DNA of 64,000 nt from Undaria pinnatifida. Lineage: Eukaryota > Sar > Phaeophyceae > Laminariales > Alariaceae. Below the pieces are notes generated by a model that worked only from the letters and a program-made list of their open reading frames with translations, did not search any database and was not told where the DNA came from. The stretch covers positions 5,325,465 to 5,389,464 of the forward strand of contig JABAKD010000027.1 of assembly GCA_012845835.1 (NCBI GenBank). Reading direction: 5' to 3'. Every line of letters begins with the position of its first letter. The stretch's first letter is position 1. Positions 34,936 to 64,000 of the stretch are shown here, piece after piece. The position numbers were made by a program, and so were the translations under genes.

Positions 34936-35244
34936 TCATGATACCAAATATTCACTCCTTGAGTCGATATTGCGAGCGATATTCGTGAGGTAGTTTTTTT
35001 TTCCTTCTTTTTGCTTGAAGCAGCCTGTACACACCTGCCTTGCGTCTGAAAGGATACGGAGCGCATAGCTATTACCCCACTTAACAATTATTGATTGGCT
35101 GATCAAGGTTCTCCAATTTGTTGCCGCTTTTTCGTAAATTGCAGAAAAAGGCGAATTCGCTGTGAAAGCCACATGCTGTTCGTACGGCGTAAGGGTATCA
35201 TCTTCCTTGTGCTCGCGCCTACAGATTGCGCAAATTTCGCGCAA
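34936..35244 (-). CDS. Unidentified frame with two CxxC pairs
   Basis: A 102-residue frame starts MREICAICRREHKEDD and contains CTGCFKQKEGKK about 80 residues in, so two CxxC pairs could bind zinc. Composition is balanced, unlike neighbouring spurious frames. No family was recognised and no splice context is clear. It lies just outside the 893-bp hAT-like element and could be a transposon-derived or captured fragment. Confidence 0.3.
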   Translation of the reverse strand: MREICAICRREHKEDDTLTPYEQHVAFTANSPFSAIYEKAATNWRTLISQSIIVKWGNSYALRILSDARQVCTGCFKQKEGKKNYLTNIARNIDSRSEYLVS

Positions 35245-35790
35245 ATACTAAAAAGCGATTGTCTGAAAAATGAAAACATACCAAGTACACTTTTATCTTA
35301 ATGCGTCTTTGATATCACCGCGCTCCGGTTGGTTTTTCAAGACCCATTATGATGGAATTTTTTTGGGCGATTATTTTCGTAGTTTTGAGGCTGAGAAAAA
35401 ACTGCATGCGTCCATTATGGCTCCTGATTTTTGGAAAGTGGTTTCATGTTGAATTGGTAGGTCTTGTTTGGCCGTTTGCCTTTATTTTTGAAAATCTGGC
35501 ACGTACACTGTCGCCCGCGACGTTAGGTCACCACCGCCTCTGCTGCTGCTGTGGTGGTTTTCATGGTGGTGGTGCTGCTGTCGCGTTTGTGTAAGGACGA
35601 AGTTCTGTCTCGCATACAACAAGCGCGGTGTGCTGTCGTATGTGTGTGATTTTTGTTGTGGGCGATGGGTGACGTGTCCAGCAGGCAGGTAATATACCAG
35701 GTACAGAGTAGGCAGTGGTGGTATGTGATACTTGGTACGAGGTAGCGTCCAAAAGTCAAATAATCCCAGTTCTGAGAGGTTGAAAGAGCT

Positions 35791-35846
35791 GTTATTTCTG
35801 GGCTCAGAAATCGCCAGATCCGCTAATTTCTGAACCCAGAAATAAC
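35791..35846. other. Long hairpin with 21-bp arms
   Basis: GTTATTTCTGGGCTCAGAAA plus T pairs with its inverted copy across a 14-nt loop, with one mismatch. No gene overlaps it. It could be a folded-back MITE remnant or a hairpin RNA precursor. Confidence 0.75.
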
Positions 35847-36456
35847 GATGATTTCTGGTCCCATAGTGGATGGTTTTTATTTTTGGCGTCGGAGATCCTT
35901 GTTAAAGAGAGAAAAAATCGCTTAAAGTATTTCCCATAATAGTTGGTCTAATGCCGACTTTTGAGTGTGGTTTAGTATTTTCTTTTGGTCGTGTACAACT
36001 CCTTAGCGTACTCATAACGGCGAGTTGAGCGTAGTTCGTGGCCCACAGCATGTGCAATAGTGGAAAGAAAGAAAAAGACCGGGCAAGAAAGCATGTTCAA
36101 GTGCATCTGCAATGGTGACGAACAGCAGGCAATGGGCACCAGAGACACAATTTACGCCGCTGAACTCTGTGGCAGTGTCTGAACTACGAACCACCTTCCA
36201 CGGGAAGGAAAACCTTTGACCCTGTGCGGTTGTTTCACATCCGAGAGGTGCTATCGCAGGCTCCCAGGCGAGGTGCGCCAGAAAAAAGTTCTGTAGCTGC
36301 AGGTTCTGCAGCCACAACGAAATTATGTTTTTTTTTCTTTGTAGTGCTCTGGTTTTACCTCCCCCTCGCCCCCGGCAAATGGCGGCGATCAAAGAAAAGG
36401 AAGCTCAATACTGCGTCTTGACCCGTATCCTAAAAAAATACGCGTGGGGCGCAGTT

Positions 36457-39400
36457 TTACTCGTCCGGGATGATGATCTCGCCGTCGGTGATACCGGCCT
36501 GATCAGTTAACGTTGTTTACGTTGAGGTTGAGAGCACCGTCACAAGGCGCCCACGGAGACACAACAGGCAAACGCGCGCGAACAAGAAGAATTCGACGTC
36601 GTGCACAAATGGGAAAGCGGGACGGGAGGGAGGGCCAGGGTTAGGACGATATTGGAACAACCAGTCTCAGAGGTTATGTAACTGCAACAGCAACGTGTCC
36701 ACGATGGATTTGAAATGCGACGGGTGTCCTTGAACGGAGGGTTTCGGTGGTGAAGACTCGTCTTTAGGAGCCAGACCAAACAAAAAACAAAGAATACATA
36801 CACATACCTGGTATATATTTATAGAATGCACTCGGGGTTGTTGTCTACCAAAATGTGAGCAGCTTGCTTAGTCACCCGTAACAAACAAAAGCCCACCGAC
36901 CAAACGAAACAAAAACGAAGTCATTAGAGTGTTTGCGAAAGTACGTTTTTAGAAATTTACTTTTTCAAAAATTGTCCCGAAGGCAATATTTACGGTAAAT
37001 TTTTGAAAAAAAGGCAAAAATGTACTTTGTCGAAGGTAGGTTTTGGTCAAAAGTTACGGAAAATTTTGTCTCTCTGTTTCATTGGCCTACAATACACCGA
37101 GCATTTGTCCGAGGCAGAACGCCTCTGCAAGGGTCTATAGCGCCCCAACCACGGGACAAACAGGACAAGCACCGCTGTTTGCACAGCAGCAGTACAAGCA
37201 ACGAACGCACGGAGGATGGAGAGGGTAGTACCCTGAGCACGACGCACAGGCGTAACATCAGAGATATGCAGCAGGCCGGTGATGAACCGTCTGTTGCTGC
37301 CCTCTGCGTCCGTGACCAAGGGTTCAGCGCTTGCTGCAAGCTGTGGTGAACTTCTCGCAGCTGGCGGAGTCGAACGCACGCACGCGGAGAGGAGCCTCAA
37401 CGCAGAGAGCGACACCACGCGCCTTGATTGCGGCTATCGTGTGCCGCATCTGGCAAGATAGGACTCGTATCGGTCCATCTGTGCGACAGCAGCCACCGCG
37501 CTTCTCCAACATCTCCGCGACTGAAGCGTGGCATGACTTTTGGTTTAGGGCAGAGGAGCGGAAACTCCTCTGCCCTAAACTAAACCGCTGCGTGCAGATT
37601 CTTCGCAGGGTGGTGCTTCGCAATAACAGGTCCACGTTCCATGGGGAAACTGCGCTTCGCCTTCCCTTCCGTCGCATGAGGAAGGCGTTGCTCTGCTTGT
37701 AGCACGTGTAATGAGGTAGTCCCTGCTCACAAGGTGTTTTTACGCGCGAGACAGACCGCCATACCTCTAATTTGTAGTCTGTTGGGTGCTTGCATGTACC
37801 GTGTTCCAGGTACTGCTGCACCTGAAACGAGAGGCTCGAGACTGGAGTACGTACAACGAGTACTCGTATCGTATAGTACTATAGAGCAGTAACTCGCACT
37901 GCTGCTGCTGTACTCGTACGTATATTACAATCGCGCACATCCCCGTTTCCCTACTAAATTTCGGAGGCGTCGCCTGCAGGATTTTGTTTACCGCTAGCGC
38001 AAACACACCAAAAACTCGGTGGGAAGGCAATTTACTTTTTTTAGCGGAAGGCAAGTAAATTTTTAGAAACGTATTTTCGCAAACACTCTATTACTACAAT
38101 ACGAAGCTCGTGCGAACAAAAATCGTGCACCGGGACACAGCTGTTTGGGTGCAGCGATCAGTAACCAAGACTAAAGGCGGCACCACTCCATGTTCACAGA
38201 CGAACACCGTCCACCAATGGCAAGAGCAGAATCCCACCTGGACGTCGCGGGGGGACTGTTCGTTCACGGTGCATCCAACGGAGTTGCAAGTGCCGAGCAT
38301 CTCCTTCACGGTGCCCGCCAGCGTGCGCGCCATTGAGCGCTCGCGCATAGTGCGGGCGATGTCGATCACCTGGTCGAGGGTCACGTTGCCGTCGTGCTTG
38401 ATGTGCTTCACCTGGTTTCAACCACAACGAGCAAAAAAACAAACGTGGGCCAGGATAGTAAGGGTTTCAGCACAGAAGGAAACGGGGGCTTGGTAAGTGA
38501 GGGTTTCACAAGGAAGAGGGGAATTGGGAACAGGTGCAAAACGGGGGAGGGAAGTTGGCGGTTTGGTAAGTGAGGTGCGGCGAACGCGCGCAAGTTCAAG
38601 GTTAATTTCTCATTGATCAACCCCTTTAACACTGCAAACAAAACAAATAGCGCACTTTTTTAAGCTCGCTCAGAATAGAAAACCACATATCCTAGCGGCA
38701 ACAGCTACAAGACGGAAATCACGGACAGCGTTGCCTGCGTACCATGGGCATATCAACTTCTAGTATATACCAGGGTACTGCCGTCACCAAAACAGACACC
38801 ATACACAAAAGCACAAGACAGCCCTGAAACAGCTGCCTGCGCACTCGGCACCCTCCTCAACGACGACAACAACCTACTGCAGAACGCCAGCGCACGGGCC
38901 AACACGCGCCGCATGGAAGAGCAGCACTCTCTGCTGGATCCTCTCGGGACCCCCTCAGGACCCAGGTGGAAAGAGACCGAAAAAACGAGAAGCGCGATCT
39001 AGAATGAATATGGCGATGCGTGGTACGATAGGACAAACACTTTTCGAATTCCATTTTTTTTCGTATTGATGAGTCTCCTTAACCCAAAGTCGTCGGAAAA
39101 TCGTTCTCGTTTTGAATTTTCATTCGCGGTATACCTTTTGGTCGTGGGGTTGATTGTTCATCCGGTTACCCATCCTTTTTCTCGAAAAAAAGGTTTCGGG
39201 TAAGGAACAGAATCCCTTATAACGGCTTTAGAGCCCCAACATCCCTCCCTATACCAACTTCAAGTGAATGTCCCCAAGACCGGTTTCCAGTTGTAAAGGC
39301 GTTAAAGAGGAGCCTCAAAACCACAGTACATTGGTGAACTTCTACCGTAGCATGCGTATCGCATCACACACCACACGCACCTTCTTACGGTCACGCTCGG

Positions 39401-41318
39401 GCTCGTTGAGGGCCTTGAGGATTAGCGACGAAGCGGCGGGGATCACCGACACCGTCGCCTGAAACACGAGCAAGAACCAAACCAAACCACGACACAACAA
39501 GAAAAAACCGACGCGAGTAGCGGTGTAGGCAGAAACAGGGCGTGCACGGGGGGGGGGGAAAGGGCAGTCGAAGTCATCCCAAGTGCTGAACTAGGACGGA
39601 CAGGGGCGGGGGGGACCAGACACGCCCGGCGGCAAAGTAGGGTACTGGGCGGTATGGATGGCTACGGGATTTGGTGTCCGTCTGAGGAGGCCAACAGGAA
39701 GATACTACTGCAGTCAGGGAATGGGGTGGCACCACGCCAGAAATACAGAGAGATGAGAGATGGCGCCACCCAACCGTTTTTCGCGTGAGATTCTGATATA
39801 AAATAATTTGGTCGTACACGAAGTGCAGCCTTGACAAACCTTTCCGGGTCTGGGCGCACTTCACCCACCTTTGAAAGATAAATCAACCAATTTCGCCACG
39901 AGGGCGGGTGATCCGGGGCGACCAACGGACACAAAAAACTTTTCACACCACGCGGACACCCCCTCCTGTAACATACTTCACAGTATCATATTACGTCTAA
40001 TCGGACAACATTCGGCCAAACACATGTTTAGATCGACAAATCGGGCAGAAATTGGGCAAAACCTTTCATGTACTATACATGAGGAAATGTTGGCCAGGTA
40101 CATTCCGCATTCAGGCACGTAAGAGCCTGGTGCGGCCAAGCCCGGCCGGGGGAGCCAGACGAACGAATGTTAGGCACCCCCCCGGATTGAGTCTCGCCTC
40201 GCGTAAAACAAGTTACGGCTTCCCCCCTCCGCGCACGGGATAAGCGCGGCGAGGGTCGCTTTGGGGCTTTGCTAATTTTCGTGACAAGAAACGACGTATG
40301 TGAGAAGTTTTTAGCCATCTATATTTCGTCGCGTTTGCGGCCAATGGATTCGTATTCGTCGTTTCATTGAGCTGTCATCACCCGTTACGAAAGACACCGC
40401 GAGGGGGCCATCTCCCATGGCCAGGGGTTTTGTTAGTGGGTGAGCTTGCGCAAGTCCCACACTACCCGGAAAGATGACATTCCGGGTGGCTATCTCCACC
40501 GAAACTGACCCTCAGGGGACAGGCCGGGTCGACATACACACGCATCCGTATACAACGGCAGCTTGCGCTGCCGGGGTTGTAACGAAGACCACTGATAGGG
40601 ACAGCTTACGCTATACCTACAATGGGACCCGAAGGGTGCGTCAGCTAGCGTTGGGCTGCGAAAGCAACTGAGTTAAATCGACACACGACGCGTATGAAAA
40701 TACGTGGAAGTGTGGTGAGCTAAAGCTTTATTTTTCCCCATCCGCCGGAGGATGAAAAAAAAAAAAAAAAAAAAACACCGCGAGCGATTCATCTATAGTG
40801 CCTGTTGCCCGCTGTAGTGCCAGTATGCGGAGTTGTAGTTGCTCCTATAGTGCCGGGATTTCCGGCTGGCACATATCAGCACTATAGAGGGACCACTGTT
40901 GTAATCAATTCCAAAACCACTTACACTATAAATATAGTTTCATTCATCTACACAATTTCAGCTCGTAAAGTGAGCATTAAATACGCCCTCTCGTACTGCA
41001 AGAAAAAGAAAAGAAAAAACAAATCCTAAAACCCCGCAATTTGTCCGTCATTTTATTTGGTATGCAAGGGGGGGTTAGATTGGTAAAACGACCCCGGCGA
41101 GTAAACCATGAGTACAATTCTTCATATTTCACGCACCTGACGGTTGATGATGGTGAGCTTGACGGTGATGGGGAGACCCTTCCATTCCTTGGTGTTCTTC
41201 TGGATGTCCTCGCCGATCTTCTTAGGCGAGAGACCCAGAGGACCAAGCTTGGGGGCCAGAGCGGCCGTGTTTCCTACCTCGCCCCCGATAGCCCGAAGGA
41301 TCACGTACTGCGCCTCGC
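36457..41318 (-). CDS. RPL12: 60S ribosomal protein L12 (first exon not located)
   Basis: Four minus-strand exons join in phase: 41318-41137, 39458-39381, 38411-38238 and 36498-36457, ending [11 protein letters not shown] and a TAA stop. They give about 157 residues; with the missing short first exon (usually MPPKFDP-like) the total matches the ~165-residue eukaryotic L12 (uL11) family. Recognisable blocks are [70 protein letters not shown] and GTCNSVGC. The protein sits at the base of the ribosomal P-stalk and contacts 28S rRNA in the GTPase centre. All introns are GT-AG. Introns carry a SINE-like copy, other repeats and a TIR transposon. The exon at 41318 starts with two bases completing a codon, so an upstream exon must exist. 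Confidence 0.93.
37500..37702 (+). pseudogene. Harbinger-like transposase N-terminal remnant
   Basis: In the frame ending at 37702, [31 protein letters not shown] and [10 protein letters not shown] match the order seen upstream of the DDE core in Harbinger/PIF transposases. It is interrupted in the middle by the 37543-37580 palindrome and ends at a stop. Confidence 0.35.
37543..37580. other. Perfect 16-bp hairpin, 6-nt loop
   Basis: GTTTAGGGCAGAGGAG, loop CGGAAA, then its exact inverted copy. It lies inside the Harbinger-like element and within the last RPL12 intron. Confidence 0.85.
40085..40285. repeat. Unclassified ~200-bp dispersed repeat, copy 1
   Basis: Shares GGCCAGGTACATTCCGCATT, GGTGCGGCCAAGCCCGGCCG and GAGCCAGACGAACGAATGTT with 42546-42745. 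It is non-coding and lies in an RPL12 intron. Confidence 0.8.
40497..40775 (+). mobile_element. SINE-like element, family A, copy 2 (poly-A tail)
   Basis: Nearly identical over its length to 7805-8078, including ACCCTCAGGGGACAGGCCGG, TACAACGGCAGCTTGCGCTG and the 3' hairpin CATCCGCCGGAGGATG followed by about 20 A. It lies antisense in an RPL12 intron and its tail abuts a truncated copy of the AGTGGTCC MITE. Confidence 0.8.
40792..40897. mobile_element. Truncated copy of the AGTGGTCC MITE
   Basis: CTATAGTGCCGGGATTTCCGG, GGCTGGCACATATCAGCACTA and the right end TATAGAGGGACCACT match the right half of 28688-28846. The left terminus is missing next to the SINE-A tail, suggesting the SINE interrupted or replaced it. 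Confidence 0.55.
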
Positions 41319-42545
41319 CTGGAACCGACCGCGGGCGTACACAATATACAACGTTAGACGAAGTCCAGCGCGGGCATGGCAAAACAAAAACATAACGTAT
41401 TCCGTCCAAAGATGCGTGCGGGAATTTGCGGAGTTCTGCCCGTTTGCAACCAACTTGCGCGTTTGTGGCTCAACGTGTGGGAGGGAACCTTACCACGTCA
41501 CAACGTATTCGAGAAATCGTATGCCGGGTGTGTGGCCAGCCCTCGATCCGCTGCCGCGGACCCTCGAGTTTGGTCGACGAGGGATCACGGTGCTTGGTGG
41601 GCCGTGCTGGCCCTACAAATGTGCCGGGGGCAGTTAGGAGGGCTCAGGTCCGGGTGGGGTCAGGATGCCAAGTGCAAATGTGTGTGCAGGGATCAGCACT
41701 CACGCGAGTGGCCCCTAGTCATCCAAAAAGAGGCCCCAAAAGAGACCCCCTACCGGTAGCCACGGTCTTTAACGAACGGCCCTTAAGTACCCCCCTTACG
41801 CTAGCCAGTGCAGTGTCGACAAATTCGTGTACCGCACATATTTCACCGTGCGTCTTAAACAATTAATCCGAGCGGACAGTAGGAGTGTTGAACTTTACCC
41901 TCCCCACCACCAAGTAGTCCTCTAAAACGGCAGCCGAGCGTGAGCATGTGTTTACCATTGAAACGTCCCGACATAACACTGGTTGACAAAAAAAATGGGC
42001 CTTCCGAACAAGACGCAAGCTCTATAGCCACCCAACTGGTTGCAGCTTAGAATTCACCATAAAAAAAATAATGGTAGTGTACAGCCTCGACACATCTTTC
42101 TCCGGGGCGCGAGACACACATTGCTTCTCTTGAGAAAAGCAAAACATTCTCCACAAGGAAGGGCGGGGGCGACGAACAGACACGAAAACGTGCCTACACA
42201 ATGCGGAAAACCCGGTAAGTAACGAAACGCACGCGAGACAAACGCACGCTCGAGTTTTTTTTCCCTTCTTCTCGGACAACAATCGGGCAAAACATGTATG
42301 CCAACCCCCTTGGGACCCAGACATAACGATACAACACATGACAAATATGGCCTTCCAACGCGTGAGCGCGCCTCACAAGCAGCATCATGAAAAACGCGTG
42401 TCGTCCAACTCCTCGGGTTGATGTCCGGGTGCTCCATCTTTCTGCCCCGCCTCGGCAACCCGGGTCGATTGATACGGTCGACGCGGTAATCGTCGCTGTT
42501 TTCGACCCGTTACCTTTCTAAAGTTCAACAGGGTGGTGTTAATAT

Positions 42546-42745
42546 GGTGGAAATGTCGGCCAGGTACATTCCGCATTCGGGCACGTGAGAGCCCGGTGCG
42601 GCCAAGCCCGGCCGGGGGAGCCAGACGAACGAATGTTAGGCGCCCCCCTGGATTGTGTCTTGCCTCGCGTAAAAATATACATGGCTTCCCCCTCCCGTCG
42701 CACGGGATAGGCGTGGCGAGGGTCGCTTGCGGGCTTTCCTGTGAA
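42546..42745. repeat. Unclassified ~200-bp dispersed repeat, copy 2
   Basis: About 85-90% similar to 40085-40285 by eye, in the same orientation, starting at GGAAATGTCGGCCAGGTACA and ending near GGCGAGGGTCGCTTGCGGGC. Confidence 0.8.
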
Positions 42746-43779
42746 TTGCGTGTGTGATGAATCCAGTAGTACTCAACAGTATGCTTATGCGGTCGGTCGG
42801 TCGACCGCGACGAATGCACCGTTGTGTATTTTTCTGAGGGAGGGGGGGGGGGGGGGGTATGATTTGACCCCGTGTGCTAAACTGCAAACTGCTGTGAAGA
42901 ATTTTTCAGGATATTTGGGTATTACTTAGATGATCAGGTATATATGGGGCGAGGAATAAATACGTGGTTTTTACCTGGTATGGTAACCAAGATTAGATCA
43001 GTTCGTCTGCTTCTTTTTACTCCGCCGCCCAAGCGATAAATATTAATAGCCGTCAAGCCCAGCTAACTCACAGCCCTACCAGGTAGAAAATACAAGGAGA
43101 ACCCTTTTGGAGCCGGGGCATAGCTACCAAAGACATGACAGGTGCGATGTTATCCACCGTCTCCGTCAGCACGCAGCAGTACGAACGGGATCATGCATGC
43201 GCATCTTGTGTTTGTAGTATTTCAGTTCGGAAACTAAGAAATGTATCACCAATATCCAAGCACAGCCTGCTTTGCTTCGGATGGTCGATGCCGTAAACGC
43301 CAGTTTTTTGGGTCAATTGTCCCCCTCAAGTTCCAAGGGGGTAATATGATCGCACTTTACACATTTTTGCGGTCGTAAGGAATGGGCAAAAGGTAGCGGC
43401 GCGGAATGCAGCATTGTTGAACGGTATGAACTTTGGAATGCACAGCTAACACAGAAAAAAGCGAGACGTATCTAGGCTCAGCAGAGGTACTTCGTATGCC
43501 AGGTGTGTTGCAGGTTTCAGCAGCAGTGCCACATGCAGCCTACGGGCTAGACTATGGAAATGACGCATACTGTATGTGATGTGAGAACATCAAAGGTAGT
43601 GCAGCAGACTACGCATCAGCTTCGAACGATGTGATATTAATAGCTCTGGTGGCAGTTCGTACAGCTTTACAGCACCTCTTACGGGCACCTCCTACGTACC
43701 CTCCGAACGACCGATATTTTCAGCCTCTCCTTGTGTTTTTTTTACGATCATTTTTACTCCCCAGCTCAAGTGGTAAAAT

Positions 43780-44010
43780 ACGTTTTACCCTCAGCGACCT
43801 TCCGGACAACCCGTGGTCACAGGTGTCTCCCGTTCTCCCCCCTGATACTTGCCTTCATTATTCGCGCACAGGGTTCAGCATTCCCACTTTTCTGCCTTAT
43901 ACGCTCGTTATTTTGCATCGTATTTCTCCAACTCACGCTCTCGCGCCTGTTGGTCTGTCAATTTGTAACGAAGAGTCCCTCTTGAGAGATTCGAAACTAC
44001 GGCAGTACGA
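43780..44010 (-). mobile_element. tRNA-derived SINE-like element, family B, copy 1
   Basis: On the minus strand it shows TTTCGAATCTCTCAAGAGGG (B-box-like), GCGCGAGAGCGTGAGTTGG, GGGAATGCTGAACCCTGTGC and CACCTGTGACCACGGGTTGT. These blocks occur in the same order in the other four copies. Confidence 0.7.
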
Positions 44011-44083
44011 CCTCGACCTCAATCGTTACGCCATACTTCGAGCCGAAGGGCGACAGGTTGTTCAGCGACATCGCATCGCCGAA

Positions 44084-44277
44084 ATGCTTCGAGGCTGGAC
44101 TTCGTACTTGTACTAACGGCACCTCCGCGGACTATCCCCAAAGGCTCCACACCCAAATAGGGCGATGCGACATTTTCTTCGAGGCATGCTTCGAGGCTTG
44201 ACTTCGTACTTGTACTAACGGCACCTTCGCGGACTACCTCCTAAAGGTTTCACACCAAAAAAGGGCGATGCGACATT
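44084..44277. repeat. ~105-bp tandem duplication
   Basis: Two adjacent copies share ATGCTTCGAGGCTGGACTTC, GTACTTGTACTAACGGCACC and AGGGCGATGCGACATT. Confidence 0.85.
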
Positions 44278-44489
44278 GATAATCGATTTTTCGTACTCTC
44301 GACCGGGTTCGGTGCGCTTTGCCGACGCGGTCACGATGAGATCTAACTTTGTTTCATCGGCGAGCTATCAAATTTGGTCGAGAAAAGGGGGTAGCCAGTA
44401 AAGCAAAAACTTTATCGGACCGACTATTGTCATCTGTATTTTGTCTCGCTTTCATTCTCCAGGTTAACTCTTAGGAGGTTTTGCTCTCA

Positions 44490-44745
44490 GCGACCTTCTG
44501 GACAAGCCGTCGTCACACACACGTCTCCCCTTCCCCCCGTCGGCAAGTGTGTTGATTTTTTCGCGCATAGGGGCCAGCATTCCCATTTTCCAGCGTTTTG
44601 TGCTCGTGGATTTGCATCGAATTTTGAATTTTGCTAAACTCACGCTCTCGCGCTTTGCGATCGTTATTTTTTACGAAAGAACCAAGTCCTACGAGTACCA
44701 ATTTTGCACTCAGTGAGATTTTGAACCCGCGACCTTGACGTTCGT
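44490..44745 (-). mobile_element. tRNA-derived SINE-like element, family B, copy 2
   Basis: On the minus strand it shows GCGGGTTCAAAATCTCACTG (B-box-like), GCGCGAGAGCGTGAGTTTAG, GGGAATGCTGGCCCCTATGC and GACGACGGCTTGTCCAGAAG. It is colinear with 60721-61018. Confidence 0.75.
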
Positions 44746-45442
44746 GGGACGAGAAACACCTACATATGCTGCATTAAAAACGCCGCCATACGACACACAC
44801 GAGCAGTAATCCCATCGAGAGCACGAGGAACCAGCCAGTACAGGCGCTTTTGGGGACAACTACTTGGAAATATGTTAGATAAGCTATGCAGGCAGCAGGC
44901 TTGCACCAGGTCGTGGTTGCACGCCAAAACAAGTACAAGTACCAATGCCAGCAAGGTAATCAAGAACGAACCGCGTTCCTGCAGCTGTAAGCATTCCTCT
45001 GACACTAGACTGCTGCTGTTGCGTCCAAATAGCGTCGGGAAAGCGCACACGCCAAGGGCCATAAGAGGCACGTCGACCACACGAGGATGTCTTTGAAATC
45101 TATTTCACGAAGAATGGCCCACAATGATCCACACGTCATATGCATGCCCACACGCAAGCATGCCACCTCCAACGCTCACTCACCGGTCGGCGGAGGAGGG
45201 CCCATTGTTTATAGAGGATGGATTGTCCCGCGAGGGATGGCAGAGGCAAGTTATGAGATGCGAAGCTTAGGTAGCACCAAACACTTGTGTGGCTCCGGTG
45301 GCGAGGGGGAGACAAGAGACAAGAGACCCGCATAAAATAAACATGCATTTAGAACCTTTTGGAACTCCTCATATCACCTTGACCCACGGGCTAAACGCTG
45401 AACACTGCTGCTGCTGTTCTGACTGAGTGCGACTCGTGAGCT

Positions 45443-63814
<18,372 letters not shown>

Positions 63815-63826
<12 letters not shown>

Positions 63827-64000
63827 GTGATATGCGAGCAGCAAAGTGGGGCGCCGTTCAACACGCGCTACAAGTAGTGTCAAGTCTTGGTACGGGGAGT
63901 TTTGTTTTAATACAATTGTGTCTATCCAAGGGCAGGTGATATGAAAGCAACAACGTAGGGCGCTATGCAACACGCACAATACATAGTTTCAAGTTTTAGG
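63815..64000. repeat. 109-bp tandem duplication across the PNPase exon 15 donor
   Basis: TCCAAGGGCAGGTGATATG and the following ~60 bp at 63815 recur from 63924 (ATGAAAGCAACAACGTAGGG). The copied segment spans the last exon codons and the intron donor CAG|GTGATA. The second copy runs to the window edge. Confidence 0.85.

Larger units (their letters stand above)
36927..38088. mobile_element. TIR element in the last RPL12 intron, PIF/Harbinger-like
   Basis: Inverted ends GAGTGTTTGCGAAAGTACGT and, inverted, GAGTGTTTGCGAAAATACGT extend to 36 bp with about three mismatches. Flanks allow a TA duplication or, if the repeat starts one base earlier, a 3-bp ATT duplication. The plus strand (about 37500-37700) includes [17 protein letters not shown] then [18 protein letters not shown]. 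This resembles the N-terminal region of Harbinger-type transposases (F.F...L..L...RTRNG..F.GEEALL..LRR). The catalytic core is not visible. Confidence 0.65.
41320..45442. other. Region between RPL12 and PNPase; no complete gene seen
   Basis: It should contain the RPL12 first exon and promoter (minus) and the PNPase promoter (plus), but neither could be pinned down. It holds a dispersed repeat (42546-42745), two SINE-B copies and a 100-bp tandem duplication. Confidence 0.5.

Overview
The window is nuclear DNA from a eukaryote with many introns and a heavy repeat load. Exon phases, GT-AG introns of about 0.2-2.4 kb, G+C-rich exons with Ala/Gly/Ser/Pro-rich proteins, TTAGGG-like tracts and abundant simple repeats fit a stramenopile, most likely a brown alga (Ectocarpus- or kelp-like). 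The organism is an inference; the gene structures below are read from the sequence. No bacterial operon, plasmid, phage or CRISPR locus is present.

Three protein-coding genes can be assembled with phase-consistent splice sites. (1) Minus strand, 15580 to beyond the left edge: a giant chromatin regulator, about 2,380 residues in the window, with a DDT domain, three PHD fingers, a WHIM/WSD-type module (CECR2/RSF1/BAZ-like) and a long acidic Gly/Ser-rich tail. (2) Minus strand, 41318-36457: cytosolic 60S ribosomal protein L12 (four exons found; the tiny first exon was not located). (3) Plus strand, 45443 to beyond the right edge: polynucleotide phosphorylase (PNPase), 15 exons, 782 residues up to the start of the KH domain, with an Arg-rich, probably organellar, N-terminus. 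A fourth, less certain minus-strand gene (22589-20444) encodes a small Cys/His-rich protein of unknown function.

Between 16.7 and 36 kb lies a transposon-rich block. It holds a higher-order tandem array (16.7-18.5 kb), a decayed Helitron-like protein with an OTU-like segment (18.6-20.4 kb), and three hAT-like elements with terminal inverted repeats and 8-bp target duplications (25156-27478, 29455-31180, 33983-34875). Two of these carry large arrays built on the pentamers GGGTA or GGGTC, which also occur in their own termini. A Tc1/mariner-like element with a TA duplication (25276-26253) is nested inside the first. A further element with long inverted repeats and a Harbinger-like transposase remnant (36927-38088) lies in the last RPL12 intron. 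Two SINE-like families and a roughly 100-bp dispersed element recur in introns of all three main genes.

A second theme is exon duplication inside introns. WHIM exon 10 has two further copies and exon 11 one further copy in the chromatin gene. PNPase exon 11 has a decayed copy downstream, and the PNPase exon 15 splice junction is duplicated at the right edge. PNPase introns also hold very long microsatellites: (GTCCT)n, (TATC)n, (GGGTT)n and (TTG)n. The genes belong to unrelated processes (chromatin, translation, organellar RNA turnover), so no joint pathway is implied.
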